From: Prescottella equi
Lineage (GTDB): Bacteria > Actinomycetota > Actinomycetes > Mycobacteriales > Mycobacteriaceae
Assembly: GCF_002094305.1 (NCBI RefSeq)
Contig: NZ_LWTX01000001.1
Span: forward strand, 620,001-684,000
Length of the DNA: 64,000 bases
Reading direction: 5' to 3'
The position numbers and the translations under genes were made by a program. Every line of letters begins with the position of its first letter. The first letter of the stretch is position 1. The notes under the pieces were generated by a model that worked only from the letters and a program-made list of their open reading frames with translations, was not told the origin of the DNA and did no database searches. This document shows, piece by piece, positions 1-7,906 of the stretch.

Positions 1-519
1 CCGGTCGCCGACGCCGTCGCCCGGGTCCTCGAGGTGCTCGACGTCGACGTCCGCCGGGGCATCTCCGTCGGCGACGGGGAGGCTGCGGTGATCGTCGCGA
101 GTCTCGGCGGCGACGAACCTGCCGTGATCCGCGAGGCGCTGGACTCGGGAGTCGGTTACGTCGGACTGGTGGCGAGCAGCAGGCGCGGCGCCGCGATCGT
201 CGACGAACTCGACCTCGACGAACCGGAACGGGCTGTCGTGCACACCCCGGCAGGGCTTCCGATCGGTGCCCGAACTCCGGGGGAGATCGCGGTGTCGATC
301 GCGGCCGAACTGGTGCGCGCGATCCGGATCGGGCAGCTGGATTCGGCTGCGGCCGAGGCGGAACCGGATGCGGCCCTCACTGTCATCGATCCGGTGTGCG
401 GCATGACGGTCCTCGTCGGCGCGGACACGCCGCACCTGCAGATCGACGGGGAGGACTACTGGTTCTGCGCGCCGGGCTGCCGCCGCGCCTACGAGAAGGA
501 GCGTGCGCGATGTTCGTGA
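1..519 (+). CDS. XdhC/CoxI family protein with C-terminal YHS domain (5' end missing)
   Basis: The reading frame is open from the first base, so the N-terminus lies outside the window. The visible part has the Rossmann-like C-terminal half of XdhC/CoxI proteins (a YVGLVASSRR segment followed by HTPAGLPIGARTPGEIAVSI). These proteins help insert or sulfurate the molybdenum cofactor of xanthine dehydrogenase or CO dehydrogenase type enzymes. The last 45 or so residues form a YHS-type metal-binding module (DPVCGMTV, then FCAPGCRRAYEKE). It overlaps the MobA-like gene by 10 bp, and the next four genes are also molybdenum hydroxylase accessories, which supports the role. The hydroxylase subunits themselves are not in the window. 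Confidence 0.8.
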   Translation, partial: PVADAVARVLEVLDVDVRRGISVGDGEAAVIVASLGGDEPAVIREALDSGVGYVGLVASSRRGAAIVDELDLDEPERAVVHTPAGLPIGARTPGEIAVSIAAELVRAIRIGQLDSAAAEAEPDAALTVIDPVCGMTVLVGADTPHLQIDGEDYWFCAPGCRRAYEKERARCS

Positions 520-1100
520 CCGGACTGGTGCTCGCCGCCGGATCGTCGCGGCGGCTGGGTCGGCCGAAACAACTCCTGCCCTACCGCGGGGCGACGCTGC
601 TCGACGCGACGCTCACGGTGGCCCGCGCCTGCCGCTTCCACCAGCTGTTGGTGACGGTGCCCGGATCCGCCGACGCCATCGAGGACCTCGTCGACCTCGG
701 TGGATGCACCGTCGTGCACTGCCCGGACGCCGCAAGCGGATGCTCGGCTTCGGTGAAAGCCGCCCTGCCGCACATCGACCCCCTCGCCTCCGGGATCGTG
801 CTGATGCTCGGTGACCAGCCCGGGGTGTCTCCCCGTGCGGTCCGCGCGCTGGTCGAGCGGGGCCGTCTCGAGAACATCGGACTGTGTCGCTACCGCGACG
901 GCGAGGGACATCCGCTGTGGCTGGGGCGGGACGTGTTCGGCGACCTCGCCGACCTGTACGGCGACAAGGCCGTGTGGAAGCTGTTCGACCGCGACGACAT
1001 CGACGTGTTCGACGTGCCGGCGGAAGGCCGGATACCCCTCGACGTCGACACGTGGGACGAGTACCGGGCGCTGCTCGACCAGGACCGGGACGCCTCGTGA
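510..1100 (+). CDS. MobA-like molybdenum cofactor nucleotidyltransferase
   Basis: The 196-residue protein starts MFVTGLVLAAGSSRRLGRPK, the classic nucleotidyltransferase signature LAAGxSxRxGxxK of the MobA/MocA family. VLMLGDQPGVSP supplies the metal-binding acidic residue near position 92. MocA-type enzymes transfer CMP (or GMP) to molybdopterin to make the dinucleotide cofactor used by xanthine oxidase family hydroxylases. The ATG at 510 is preferred over upstream starts because the signature begins five residues after it and it overlaps the XdhC stop, which suggests translational coupling. The CTP-specific form is expected in a Cox-type cluster, but I cannot prove the nucleotide preference. 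Confidence 0.8.
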   Translation: MFVTGLVLAAGSSRRLGRPKQLLPYRGATLLDATLTVARACRFHQLLVTVPGSADAIEDLVDLGGCTVVHCPDAASGCSASVKAALPHIDPLASGIVLMLGDQPGVSPRAVRALVERGRLENIGLCRYRDGEGHPLWLGRDVFGDLADLYGDKAVWKLFDRDDIDVFDVPAEGRIPLDVDTWDEYRALLDQDRDAS

Positions 1101-1996
1101 CCGAGGCCGTCACCGCGATCGTCCCCGACGTCGACATGCTGATCCGCCGCTTCGACGAGCGGGACTATCTCCTCGACGAGGGCACCGCCACGGCGCTGTT
1201 CCTGGCGCTGCAACTGGGGCGGCCGTTGCTGCTCGAGGGGGAGCCCGGGGTGGGGAAGACGACCGCGGCCAAGGCGCTCGCTGCCGCGTTGACCACACCG
1301 TTGGTGCGACTGCAGTGCTACGAGGGCCTCGGCGCCGACGAGGCCCTGTACGACTGGAACTACCAGCGGCAACTGCTGGCCGTGCGGGTCTCCGAGGCGC
1401 GCGGTGACCGGCTGCAGGAGGCGGACCTGTTCACCGAACCGTTCCTGCTCGAACGCCCGATCCTGCGCTGCGTGCGGCACCGCGGGCCGATCCCACCGGT
1501 GTTGCTGATCGACGAGATCGACCGCGCGGACGACGAATTCGAGGCGCTGCTGCTCGAGTTCCTCGGCGAGGCGGCCGTGACGGTGCCCGAGATCGGTACG
1601 TTCGTCGCGGACCGGCCGCCGATCGTCGTGCTGACGTCGAACCGCAGCCGGGACCTGCACGACGCACTTCGCCGACGCTGCCTCTACCACTGGATCGACT
1701 ACCCGGCTCCGGAGCGGGCCGCGGCGATCCTGCGTCGCACGGTTCCCGGCGCGACGCAGCCGCTGATCGCGAGCGTCACCGACTTCCTGGGCGTGGCCCG
1801 CCGTCTCGACCTCGACAAGGCGCCGGGCGTCGCCGAGGCCGTCGACTGGGTGTCGGCACTCGCCGCGCTCGGCGCCGCCGACCTCGTGGCGGCCGATGCG
1901 CTCGCGAGCCTCGGCGCGATCGCGAAGACCCCCGACGACCGGACCGTGCTGGCCGAGGCGGTGACTGCGTACGCCGCGTGCGGGAGGACAGGATGA
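1097..1996 (+). CDS. MoxR-type AAA+ ATPase (CoxD-like)
   Basis: This 299-residue AAA+ protein has a Walker A GEPGVGKT near residues 48-55, a Walker B LLIDEIDRADD near 138, and a sensor segment VVLTSNRSRDLHDALRRRC. MoxR/CoxD ATPases act with a VWA partner (CoxE) as a chaperone pair that matures the copper-molybdenum or molybdenum centre of CO dehydrogenase-like enzymes. The GTG start at 1097 overlaps the MobA stop as GTGA. The partner CoxE gene lies two genes downstream, as in known cox clusters. Confidence 0.85.
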   Translation: MTEAVTAIVPDVDMLIRRFDERDYLLDEGTATALFLALQLGRPLLLEGEPGVGKTTAAKALAAALTTPLVRLQCYEGLGADEALYDWNYQRQLLAVRVSEARGDRLQEADLFTEPFLLERPILRCVRHRGPIPPVLLIDEIDRADDEFEALLLEFLGEAAVTVPEIGTFVADRPPIVVLTSNRSRDLHDALRRRCLYHWIDYPAPERAAAILRRTVPGATQPLIASVTDFLGVARRLDLDKAPGVAEAVDWVSALAALGAADLVAADALASLGAIAKTPDDRTVLAEAVTAYAACGRTG

Positions 1997-2006
1997 GAGG
2001 ACGACG

Positions 2007-2672
2007 ATGAAGATTGCAGACCAGTTCACGGTCGACGCCCCCATCGAGCGGGCATGGGAGGTGCTCACCGACCTCGAGGGCATCGCACCGTTGTTGCCGG
2101 GCGCGCGGATGACGGGCCGCGAGGGCGACGACTACCTCGGCACCGTCAAGATCAAGGTGGGGCCGGTCACGACCGAGTTCGCCGGCCGCGCCTCCTTCGC
2201 CGAGAAGGACGCCCGGTCCCACACCGCGGTGATCGACGCGCGCGGCAAGGAGAAGCGGGGCAGCGGCAACGCGTCCGCCACCATCACCGCGCGCCTGCAC
2301 GAGGAGGGTGACGCGACGCGGGTGACCGTCGACACCGACATGAAGGTGGTCGGCAAGCTCGCCCAGTTCGGCAGCGGGATGATCTCGCAGGTGTCCGCGA
2401 AGCTCATGGGGCAGTTCGCGTCGTCGCTCGAGGACCGGCTCGCTTCCGAGACGAGTGGCACTGCGACGGGTGCGCTGCCTCCGCCCGACAACGGCCCCGG
2501 CGTCGCTGCTGTGTCCGGGCTGACCGGGCCGGTCGCCGTCGAACCGGACGTCGAGCCCATCGACCTCGTGGCACTGTCCGGGATCGGGGCCGCGCGCCGG
2601 CTGCTGCCCTGGATCGCCGCGGCGGTCGCGGCCGCCGTCGTCTTCACCGTCCTGCGAGCGCGCCGGCGGTGA
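2007..2672 (+). CDS. CoxG-like SRPBCC protein with C-terminal membrane anchor
   Basis: The 221-residue protein starts MKIADQFTVDAPIERAWEVL and continues with the LTDLEGIAPLLPGA pattern of the CoxG (carbon monoxide dehydrogenase subunit G) family, a START/SRPBCC fold. After a linker of about 40 residues it ends in one hydrophobic helix (roughly residues 196-216, LPWIAAAVAAAVVFTVL) followed by RARRR, so it is probably tethered to the inner face of the membrane. CoxG is thought to recruit CO dehydrogenase to the membrane. An AGAGGACGACG ribosome site precedes the ATG, and the stop overlaps coxE. Confidence 0.85.
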   Translation: MKIADQFTVDAPIERAWEVLTDLEGIAPLLPGARMTGREGDDYLGTVKIKVGPVTTEFAGRASFAEKDARSHTAVIDARGKEKRGSGNASATITARLHEEGDATRVTVDTDMKVVGKLAQFGSGMISQVSAKLMGQFASSLEDRLASETSGTATGALPPPDNGPGVAAVSGLTGPVAVEPDVEPIDLVALSGIGAARRLLPWIAAAVAAAVVFTVLRARRR

Positions 2673-3970
2673 CGGCCCCCGACGCTCCGGCCCCACTGCT
2701 GCGCGGGGTGGACCTCGCGGCGTTCGCCGTCGCGTTGGTGTCGCGGGCGCGATCGGTCGGGATCGCGGTGTCGGCGAGCGGGGCGGGGCGGTTCACCGAG
2801 GCGCTGCGGGTGCTGCCGCCGACCGACCGGCGCCGGCTCTACTGGACCGCCCGCATCACGCTCGTCGGCCGCCGGATCGATCTCGAGCGATTCGATGCCG
2901 TGTTCGCGACGGTGTTCTCCGACGCGGTCCTCACGCTCGACCCGGCTGCCCGCGCCGCTGCACGGAACGGCCCGCACGATCGTTCCGTACGGCCGGAGCC
3001 CGGTCCGTCGGTGCACGAGGGAGATACGAGGGGGGAGCGGACGGCACTGCCGTGGGTGACGCGCGCCGGAGCGTCCGACGACGAGACCTCGGCGGCCGTC
3101 GGTGCCTGCAAGCGGTTACCCAGCCCGCGCGAGGATCTCGCGGGCGAGCCGTTCGACGCGTTCGACGACGCAGATCTGCGGGCACTCGGCGCACGGCTCG
3201 AGCGGGCGCGGCGACGATGGCCGGCACGGCGGAGCCGTCGGCGCGAACCGCATCGGCACGGCCGGGTGGATCTGCGGGCGACGATGCGTCGTGCGGGACG
3301 TACCGGGTTCGAGCCGGTCCGGGTGGCGCGGGACCGGCCTCGCCCCCGTCCGCGTCGCATCGTGCTGGTGTGCGACGTGAGCCGATCCATGCGCGGGTAC
3401 GCCGACGCCTGTCTGCATCTGATGCGCGCGGTCGTGCTCGGATCCCGGCCCGGCGACGCCGAGGTGTTCGTGTTCTCGACCCGGCTCACTCGGCTGACGC
3501 CGACGCTTGCGCACCGCAGCGCCGAGGTCGCCGCCCAGCGCGCGACCGAACGAGTCGTCGACCGATTCGGCGGCACTCACATCGCCCGCAGCCTCGACGC
3601 ACTGTTGTCCTCGCCACACGGGTCGTCGTTGCGCGGCGCCGTCGTGATCGTCGCCTCGGACGGCTGGGACAGCGACGACCCGGCCGACCTGGCGGGGGCG
3701 GTGGCCCGGGTCGGCCGCCGCGCCCACCGACTCGTCTGGCTCAATCCCCGCGCCGCCCAACCGGGTTTCGAGCCGCCCGCCGGGTCGATGGCCGCGGCGT
3801 TGCCGTACTGCGACGACTTCCTGCCCGCGCACACCGTGGCGGCGCTGGCGGAGGTGCTCGAGATCGTCGGGGGCCCGCCCGCGCTCCGGCAGCCGCGGCC
3901 GGGGCGAGGCACGAGTCCGACAGATTGTCGTAGGTCCTACCCTGGTAGGCATGGCAACACCCGTGCGTGA
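2669..3970 (+). CDS. CoxE-like protein with von Willebrand factor A domain
   Basis: The protein has 433 residues. The C-terminal half is a VWA domain with the metal-ion adhesion motif DVSRSM near residue 236 and the matching threonine and aspartate segments (FGGTHIARSLDALL, VIVASDGWDSDDP). The N-terminal half is the helical region usual for CoxE. It should work with the MoxR ATPase two genes upstream in maturing a molybdenum hydroxylase. The GTG start overlaps the CoxG stop as GTGA. Its last 20 bp run into the start of the ctaG gene, so the downstream promoter lies inside this coding sequence. Confidence 0.85.
   Translation: MTAPDAPAPLLRGVDLAAFAVALVSRARSVGIAVSASGAGRFTEALRVLPPTDRRRLYWTARITLVGRRIDLERFDAVFATVFSDAVLTLDPAARAAARNGPHDRSVRPEPGPSVHEGDTRGERTALPWVTRAGASDDETSAAVGACKRLPSPREDLAGEPFDAFDDADLRALGARLERARRRWPARRSRRREPHRHGRVDLRATMRRAGRTGFEPVRVARDRPRPRPRRIVLVCDVSRSMRGYADACLHLMRAVVLGSRPGDAEVFVFSTRLTRLTPTLAHRSAEVAAQRATERVVDRFGGTHIARSLDALLSSPHGSSLRGAVVIVASDGWDSDDPADLAGAVARVGRRAHRLVWLNPRAAQPGFEPPAGSMAAALPYCDDFLPAHTVAALAEVLEIVGGPPALRQPRPGRGTSPTDCRRSYPGRHGNTRA
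3936..3949 (+). promoter_or_regulatory. Inverted repeat and -10 box directly before the ctaG-like start
   Basis: CCTACC-CT-GGTAGG is a perfect 6-bp inverted repeat with a 2-bp spacer that ends one base before the ATG at 3951. TACCCT inside it (3938-3943) fits the actinobacterial TANNNT -10 consensus and puts transcription start on the A of the ATG, implying a leaderless mRNA with an operator across the -10. A second, overlapping dyad GTAGG-T-CCTAC lies at 3930-3940. A copper regulator is plausible from the gene function but unproven. Confidence 0.45.
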
Positions 3971-5981
3971 GCAGACCGAGCACGCTCCCGTTCCCTCGTC
4001 CCGTCCCGGTTCCGGCCTGTTCTTCGCGGTCAGCGGCGTCTTCGCCGGCCTCGTCGCCGCCCTCGTGGTCGCCATGTCGGCGTCGCAGGCGCTGGTGCTG
4101 ATGGGCATCCCGGATCCGGGCCCGCTCACCACGTACGGCCTGCCGGCCCTGCGCGCGGTCAGCGAGATCGCCGCCGTCATCGCGATCGGCTCGCTGCTGT
4201 TCGCGGCGTTCATGGTGCCGCCCCAGAAGTCGGGCGTCCTCGACATCGACGGCTACCGGGCGGTGCGCACCGCCTCGCACGCCGCGTTCGTGTGGGCGGT
4301 CAGCGCGGTGATCCTGGTGCCACTCACGCTGTCGGACACATCGGGTCAGCCGTTCTCGGAAGCCGTCAAGCCGTCGAACCTGTTCTCGGCGATCGGTCAG
4401 GTGGAGACGGCCGTCGCGTGGCAGTGGACCGCGATCATGGCCGTGGTCCTCGCCGTGCTGTGCCGGATCGCGCTGCGCTGGTCCTGGACGCCGTTCCTGC
4501 TGGCGCTGGGAGTCGCGACGATGATGCCGTTGGCGCTGACCGGGCATTCGTCCTCGGGGGGCTCGCACGACGTCGCCACCAACAGCCTGATCTGGCACCT
4601 CGTCGGCGCAGCGTTCTGGGCGGGCGGCCTCTTCGCCCTGCTCGCGCATGCCCGCCGTCGCGGTGCCCACACCGATGTCGCCGCCCGACGGTTCTCGTTC
4701 GTGGCGACCATCTGCTTCGTGGCGATGGCCATCAGTGGCGTCGTCAACGCGCTCGTCCGCGTTCCGCTGGACGACCTCTTCTCCACCACCTACGGGCGCC
4801 TGATCGTCGCGAAGATCGTCGCGCTGGTGGTGCTCGGTGTGTTCGGCTTCCTCCAGCGTCGACGCGCGCTGCCCGCGCTCGCCGCCGACCCGGAGTCGCG
4901 GGGCGCGCTCATCCGGTTCGCGGGCGCCGAGGCCCTCGTGTTCGCCGCGACGATCGGCATCGCCGTCGGACTCGGCCGCACTCCGCCGCCCCCGCCGTCG
5001 TCGGTGCCGACGCTCACCGAGGTGGAACTCGGCTACAACCTCGACGGTCCGCCGACCTTCGCGAAGCTGATGCTGGACTGGCGTTTCGACCTGATCTTCG
5101 GCACCGCCGCGATCGTCCTCGCCGTGCTGTATTTCGTCGGTCTGCGGACCCTGCGCAAGCGCGGCGACAGCTGGCCGGTGGGCCGGACCATCGCGTGGTT
5201 CGCCGGCTGCCTGGTTCTGCTCATCGGTACGTCGTCCGGTGTCGGCCGGTACGCACCGGCGATGTTCAGTGTTCACATGGGCGCCCACATGGCGCTGTCG
5301 ATGCTGGCGCCGGTGCTGCTGGTGCTCGGCGGACCGTTCACCCTCGCGCTGCGGGCGATGCGCCCCGCCGGCAAGGACGGCGTCCCGGGCCCGCGTGAAT
5401 GGCTACTGGCGTTCCTGCACAGCCCCATCTCGCGTTTCCTCACCCACCCGCTGGTGGCGTCGGTGCTGTTCGTCGGCGGCTTCTACGCGCTGTATCTCGG
5501 CGGCATCTTCGGGGCCAACGTCGACAGCCACACTGCGCACCTGCTGATGAACGTGCACTTCATCCTCAGCGGCTACCTGTTCTACTGGGTCGTGATCGGC
5601 GTCGACCCGTCGCCGCGGCAGTTGCAGCCCATCACCAAGCTGGCCATGGTGTTCGGGTCGCTGCCCTTCCACGCGTTCTTCGGTATCGCGCTCATGAGCA
5701 TGGGCGAGGTCATGGGCGCGACGTTCTACCGGTCGCTCGGCCTCGACTGGAACACCGACCTGCTCAACGACCAGCAGTTGGGCGGCTCCATTGCGTGGGC
5801 CACCGGCGAGGTTCCGCTGGTGCTCGTCATGCTCGCGCTGCTGGTGCAGTGGTCGCGCAGCGACCAGAAGACCGCCAAACGCGTCGACCGTGCCGCCGAG
5901 CGCGACGACGACGCGGACCTGGCCGCGCACAACGCGATGTTCGCCGAACTCGCGCGACGTGACCGGGAGGCCGGCCACTAG
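3951..5981 (+). CDS. CopD-CtaG fusion: copper resistance D / cytochrome oxidase assembly membrane protein
   Basis: This is a 676-residue polytopic membrane protein. The N-terminal half (about residues 20-330) looks like the CopD copper-transport family (IWHLVGAAFWAGGLFALL). The C-terminal half matches the caa3-type CtaG family (FSVHMGAHMALSMLAPVLLVLGG, then LLMNVHFILSGYLFYWVVIG), with conserved histidines suited to copper delivery to cytochrome oxidase. The tail is charged and cytoplasmic (WSRSDQKTAKRVDRAAERDD). CopD-CtaG fusions are common in Actinobacteria. The ATG at 3951 has no ribosome site but has a correctly spaced -10 box, so leaderless translation is likely. It overlaps the end of coxE by 20 bp. 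Confidence 0.85.
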   Translation: MATPVREQTEHAPVPSSRPGSGLFFAVSGVFAGLVAALVVAMSASQALVLMGIPDPGPLTTYGLPALRAVSEIAAVIAIGSLLFAAFMVPPQKSGVLDIDGYRAVRTASHAAFVWAVSAVILVPLTLSDTSGQPFSEAVKPSNLFSAIGQVETAVAWQWTAIMAVVLAVLCRIALRWSWTPFLLALGVATMMPLALTGHSSSGGSHDVATNSLIWHLVGAAFWAGGLFALLAHARRRGAHTDVAARRFSFVATICFVAMAISGVVNALVRVPLDDLFSTTYGRLIVAKIVALVVLGVFGFLQRRRALPALAADPESRGALIRFAGAEALVFAATIGIAVGLGRTPPPPPSSVPTLTEVELGYNLDGPPTFAKLMLDWRFDLIFGTAAIVLAVLYFVGLRTLRKRGDSWPVGRTIAWFAGCLVLLIGTSSGVGRYAPAMFSVHMGAHMALSMLAPVLLVLGGPFTLALRAMRPAGKDGVPGPREWLLAFLHSPISRFLTHPLVASVLFVGGFYALYLGGIFGANVDSHTAHLLMNVHFILSGYLFYWVVIGVDPSPRQLQPITKLAMVFGSLPFHAFFGIALMSMGEVMGATFYRSLGLDWNTDLLNDQQLGGSIAWATGEVPLVLVMLALLVQWSRSDQKTAKRVDRAAERDDDADLAAHNAMFAELARRDREAGH

Positions 5982-6028
5982 CACGCACCGCCGACAGGCC
6001 CCGGGCGTCCGGGCGCCTTCGGCGCACC

Positions 6029-6057
6029 CTGTGGATGGCGATTCGGTTCATCCACAG
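6029..6057. repeat. 9-bp inverted repeat CTGTGGATG / CATCCACAG
   Basis: Perfect 9-bp arms separated by 11 bp lie in the 197-bp gap between ctaG and ssb. The arms resemble DnaA boxes (TCATCCACA against TTATCCACA), but one pair beside ssb is not enough to claim DnaA control. No gene is visible in the gap. Confidence 0.4.
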
Positions 6058-6100
6058 ATCACCCCGCCGGCCCGTTTCCGGGCGCGATCCACGGCACAGT

Positions 6101-6134
6101 CGAATGCACCGTCCCGACCGGGGCGGTGCATTCG
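6101..6134. terminator. Stem-loop between ctaG and ssb
   Basis: CGAATGCACCG pairs with CGGTGCATTCG (11 bp) around a short GC-rich loop. There is no U tract. It may end the ctaG transcript or form a leader hairpin for ssb, whose start lies 45 bp further on. Confidence 0.45.
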
Positions 6135-6178
6135 CCGTCTCGGGGACCCACCCGAGCGGCCGATCCAGGGGGATGGCG

Positions 6179-6652
6179 ATGTACGAAACGCACGGCACGG
6201 TGGTGGGCACCGTGATCACCGACCCGATCAAGCGTGAGACCACGTCCGGCGAGGAGGTCATGAGCTTCCGGATGGCGAGCAACGTCCGTCGGCGGGACCG
6301 CGAATCCGGCGAGTGGGTCGACGGCGGCACCCTGTACCTGACGGTGAGCTGCTGGCGCCGGCTCGTGCAGGGCGTGGGTGCGTCGCTGATGAAGGGCGAC
6401 CCGATCATCGCGCACGGCGAACTGCGCACCAACGAGTACAAGACGCGCGACGGCGAGCCGCGCTCCGACCTCGAGATGAGGGCCACAGCGGTCGGTCCGG
6501 ATCTCGCGCGCTGCAGCGCCCGGCTCGACCGGTCGGGCCGGGCGCGGGGCGGCGCGACCGACGGATCCGAGGGCGAGGCTCCTTCCGAATCGGAAGGCAG
6601 GGACGGGGAGGCCGGTGCCCGTGAGGAACGGGTCGAGGCTCTCACCGGGTAG
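6179..6652 (+). CDS. ssb: Single-stranded DNA-binding protein (secondary SSB)
   Basis: The 157-residue protein has an OB-fold SSB domain in its first 110 residues (MYETHGTVVGTVITDPIKRE, then YLTVSCWRRLVQGV and PIIAHGELRTNEYKTRDGE). The C-terminal tail is glycine/acid-rich but lacks the DDDIPF-like tip of the replicative SSB, so this looks like the second SSB paralogue. Mycobacteria have such a gene (Rv2478c) next to the ABC-F gene Rv2477c; here that partner is 5 kb away because an island intervenes. The start at 6179 is chosen because AGGGGG lies six bases upstream; an ATG at 6173 is too close to that site. Confidence 0.8.
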   Translation: MYETHGTVVGTVITDPIKRETTSGEEVMSFRMASNVRRRDRESGEWVDGGTLYLTVSCWRRLVQGVGASLMKGDPIIAHGELRTNEYKTRDGEPRSDLEMRATAVGPDLARCSARLDRSGRARGGATDGSEGEAPSESEGRDGEAGAREERVEALTG

Positions 6653-6751
6653 GTCGGAAAGGTTCGGCGTTTCGCCGGGCGAACCATCCGGTGGTCTGCG
6701 ACAGTGACTGCGGCCCAGGCCGAACGGAAACGAAAACCCGAGGGAGCGAAC

Positions 6752-7894
6752 ATGCGTCGATCGATCGGTGAGTCACTGCGTCGCGCGACCGCGGTCGGGG
6801 CGGTGTTCGCCCTCACCGCGCTGGTGCCGGCGGTGGCGTCGGCGGGCGGTGCACCCGCCGACGCCACGGCGGGGAAAGTGCAGTCCGTCGAGGCTCTGCC
6901 GGCAGGGCTCGGACTGCCCGGCGCCGCGCGGGAGTACCGGATCACGTACATCACGCGCGATGCGGTCGGGCGTCCAGCGGAGAGCTCCGGAGTGGTCTTC
7001 GTCCCGCAGGGCACTCCGCCCGAGGGTGGGTGGCCGGTGTTGTCGTGGGCGCACGGCACGGTGGGTCTGGGCGACGCGTGCGCGCCCTCGCGGAATCCGC
7101 GCAGCCAGCGCGACGCGAACTATCTGGGCCATTGGCTGTCCCAGGGGTATGCCGTCGTGGCGACCGACTACATCGGGCTCGGCACCCCGGGCGTCCATCC
7201 CTATCTCCAAGGGGCCTCCGAGGCGACCGCGGTGATCGACATGGTGCGCGCGGGCCGGGCCGTGGTGCCGGAGCTGTCACCGCGGTGGATGTCGATCGGG
7301 CAGTCGCAGGGCGGGCACGCGGCGCTGTTCACCGCGCACGACGCGACTCGCTATGCACCCGAACTCGACTTCCGCGGCGCCGTCACCACCGGCGCGCCGT
7401 CGAACCTCGAGACGGCGTTCTCGATCGGCGGACCGTGGATTCCGCCCCTCGGACTGGACGGGCTGACGGTGTTCGCGACGTACATTTTCGCCGGGATGCG
7501 CGCGGCCATGCCGCAGGTCGACGTCGACAGCTACCTCACCCCGCGCGGCAAGGAACTCGTCGACGCGGCCGAGACCCTGTGCTACGACGAACAGTCCGAG
7601 GCAGTGAAGGGCGTGTCGGTGGGCGAGTTGCTGACCAGATCGCTCGGCGAACCCGCGATGCATGCCGCCATGACCGAGTATCTGGGCGTGCCCACCACTG
7701 GTTACGACCGGCCGCTGTTCATCGCGCAGGGGCTGCTCGACACCGTGGTCCCGGCACCGCTGTCGTTCAAGCTCATCGCCGACCTGCGGCTGGCCGGCGT
7801 CGACGCCACCTACATGACGTACCCGACCAACCATGACGGGACGATGGCCGCGTCGCTGCCGGACTCGACGCCGTTCGTCCGGCAGCGCCTGTGA
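6752..7894 (+). CDS. Secreted lipase/esterase (secretory lipase family)
   Basis: The 380-residue alpha/beta-hydrolase has an N-terminal signal peptide (about residues 1-31, ending VPAVASAGG). The nucleophile elbow is GQSQGG with Ser near residue 185. Other family motifs are GGWPVLSWAHGT, IGLGTPGVHPY and a C-terminal NHDGT histidine. It resembles the secretory lipase (LIP) family that hydrolyses triacylglycerols or short esters outside the cell. AGGGAG lies six bases before the ATG. It is convergent with a second lipase of the same family and is architecturally like the lipoprotein lipase at 49737. Confidence 0.8.
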   Translation: MRRSIGESLRRATAVGAVFALTALVPAVASAGGAPADATAGKVQSVEALPAGLGLPGAAREYRITYITRDAVGRPAESSGVVFVPQGTPPEGGWPVLSWAHGTVGLGDACAPSRNPRSQRDANYLGHWLSQGYAVVATDYIGLGTPGVHPYLQGASEATAVIDMVRAGRAVVPELSPRWMSIGQSQGGHAALFTAHDATRYAPELDFRGAVTTGAPSNLETAFSIGGPWIPPLGLDGLTVFATYIFAGMRAAMPQVDVDSYLTPRGKELVDAAETLCYDEQSEAVKGVSVGELLTRSLGEPAMHAAMTEYLGVPTTGYDRPLFIAQGLLDTVVPAPLSFKLIADLRLAGVDATYMTYPTNHDGTMAASLPDSTPFVRQRL

Positions 7895-7906
7895 CCCCCT
7901 CTCCCA

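Noticed and set aside
6029-6057. Possible DnaA boxes or an origin near ssb
   Set aside because: Only two imperfect boxes, no AT-rich unwinding element and no dnaA, dnaN or parAB nearby; ssb here is the secondary paralogue.
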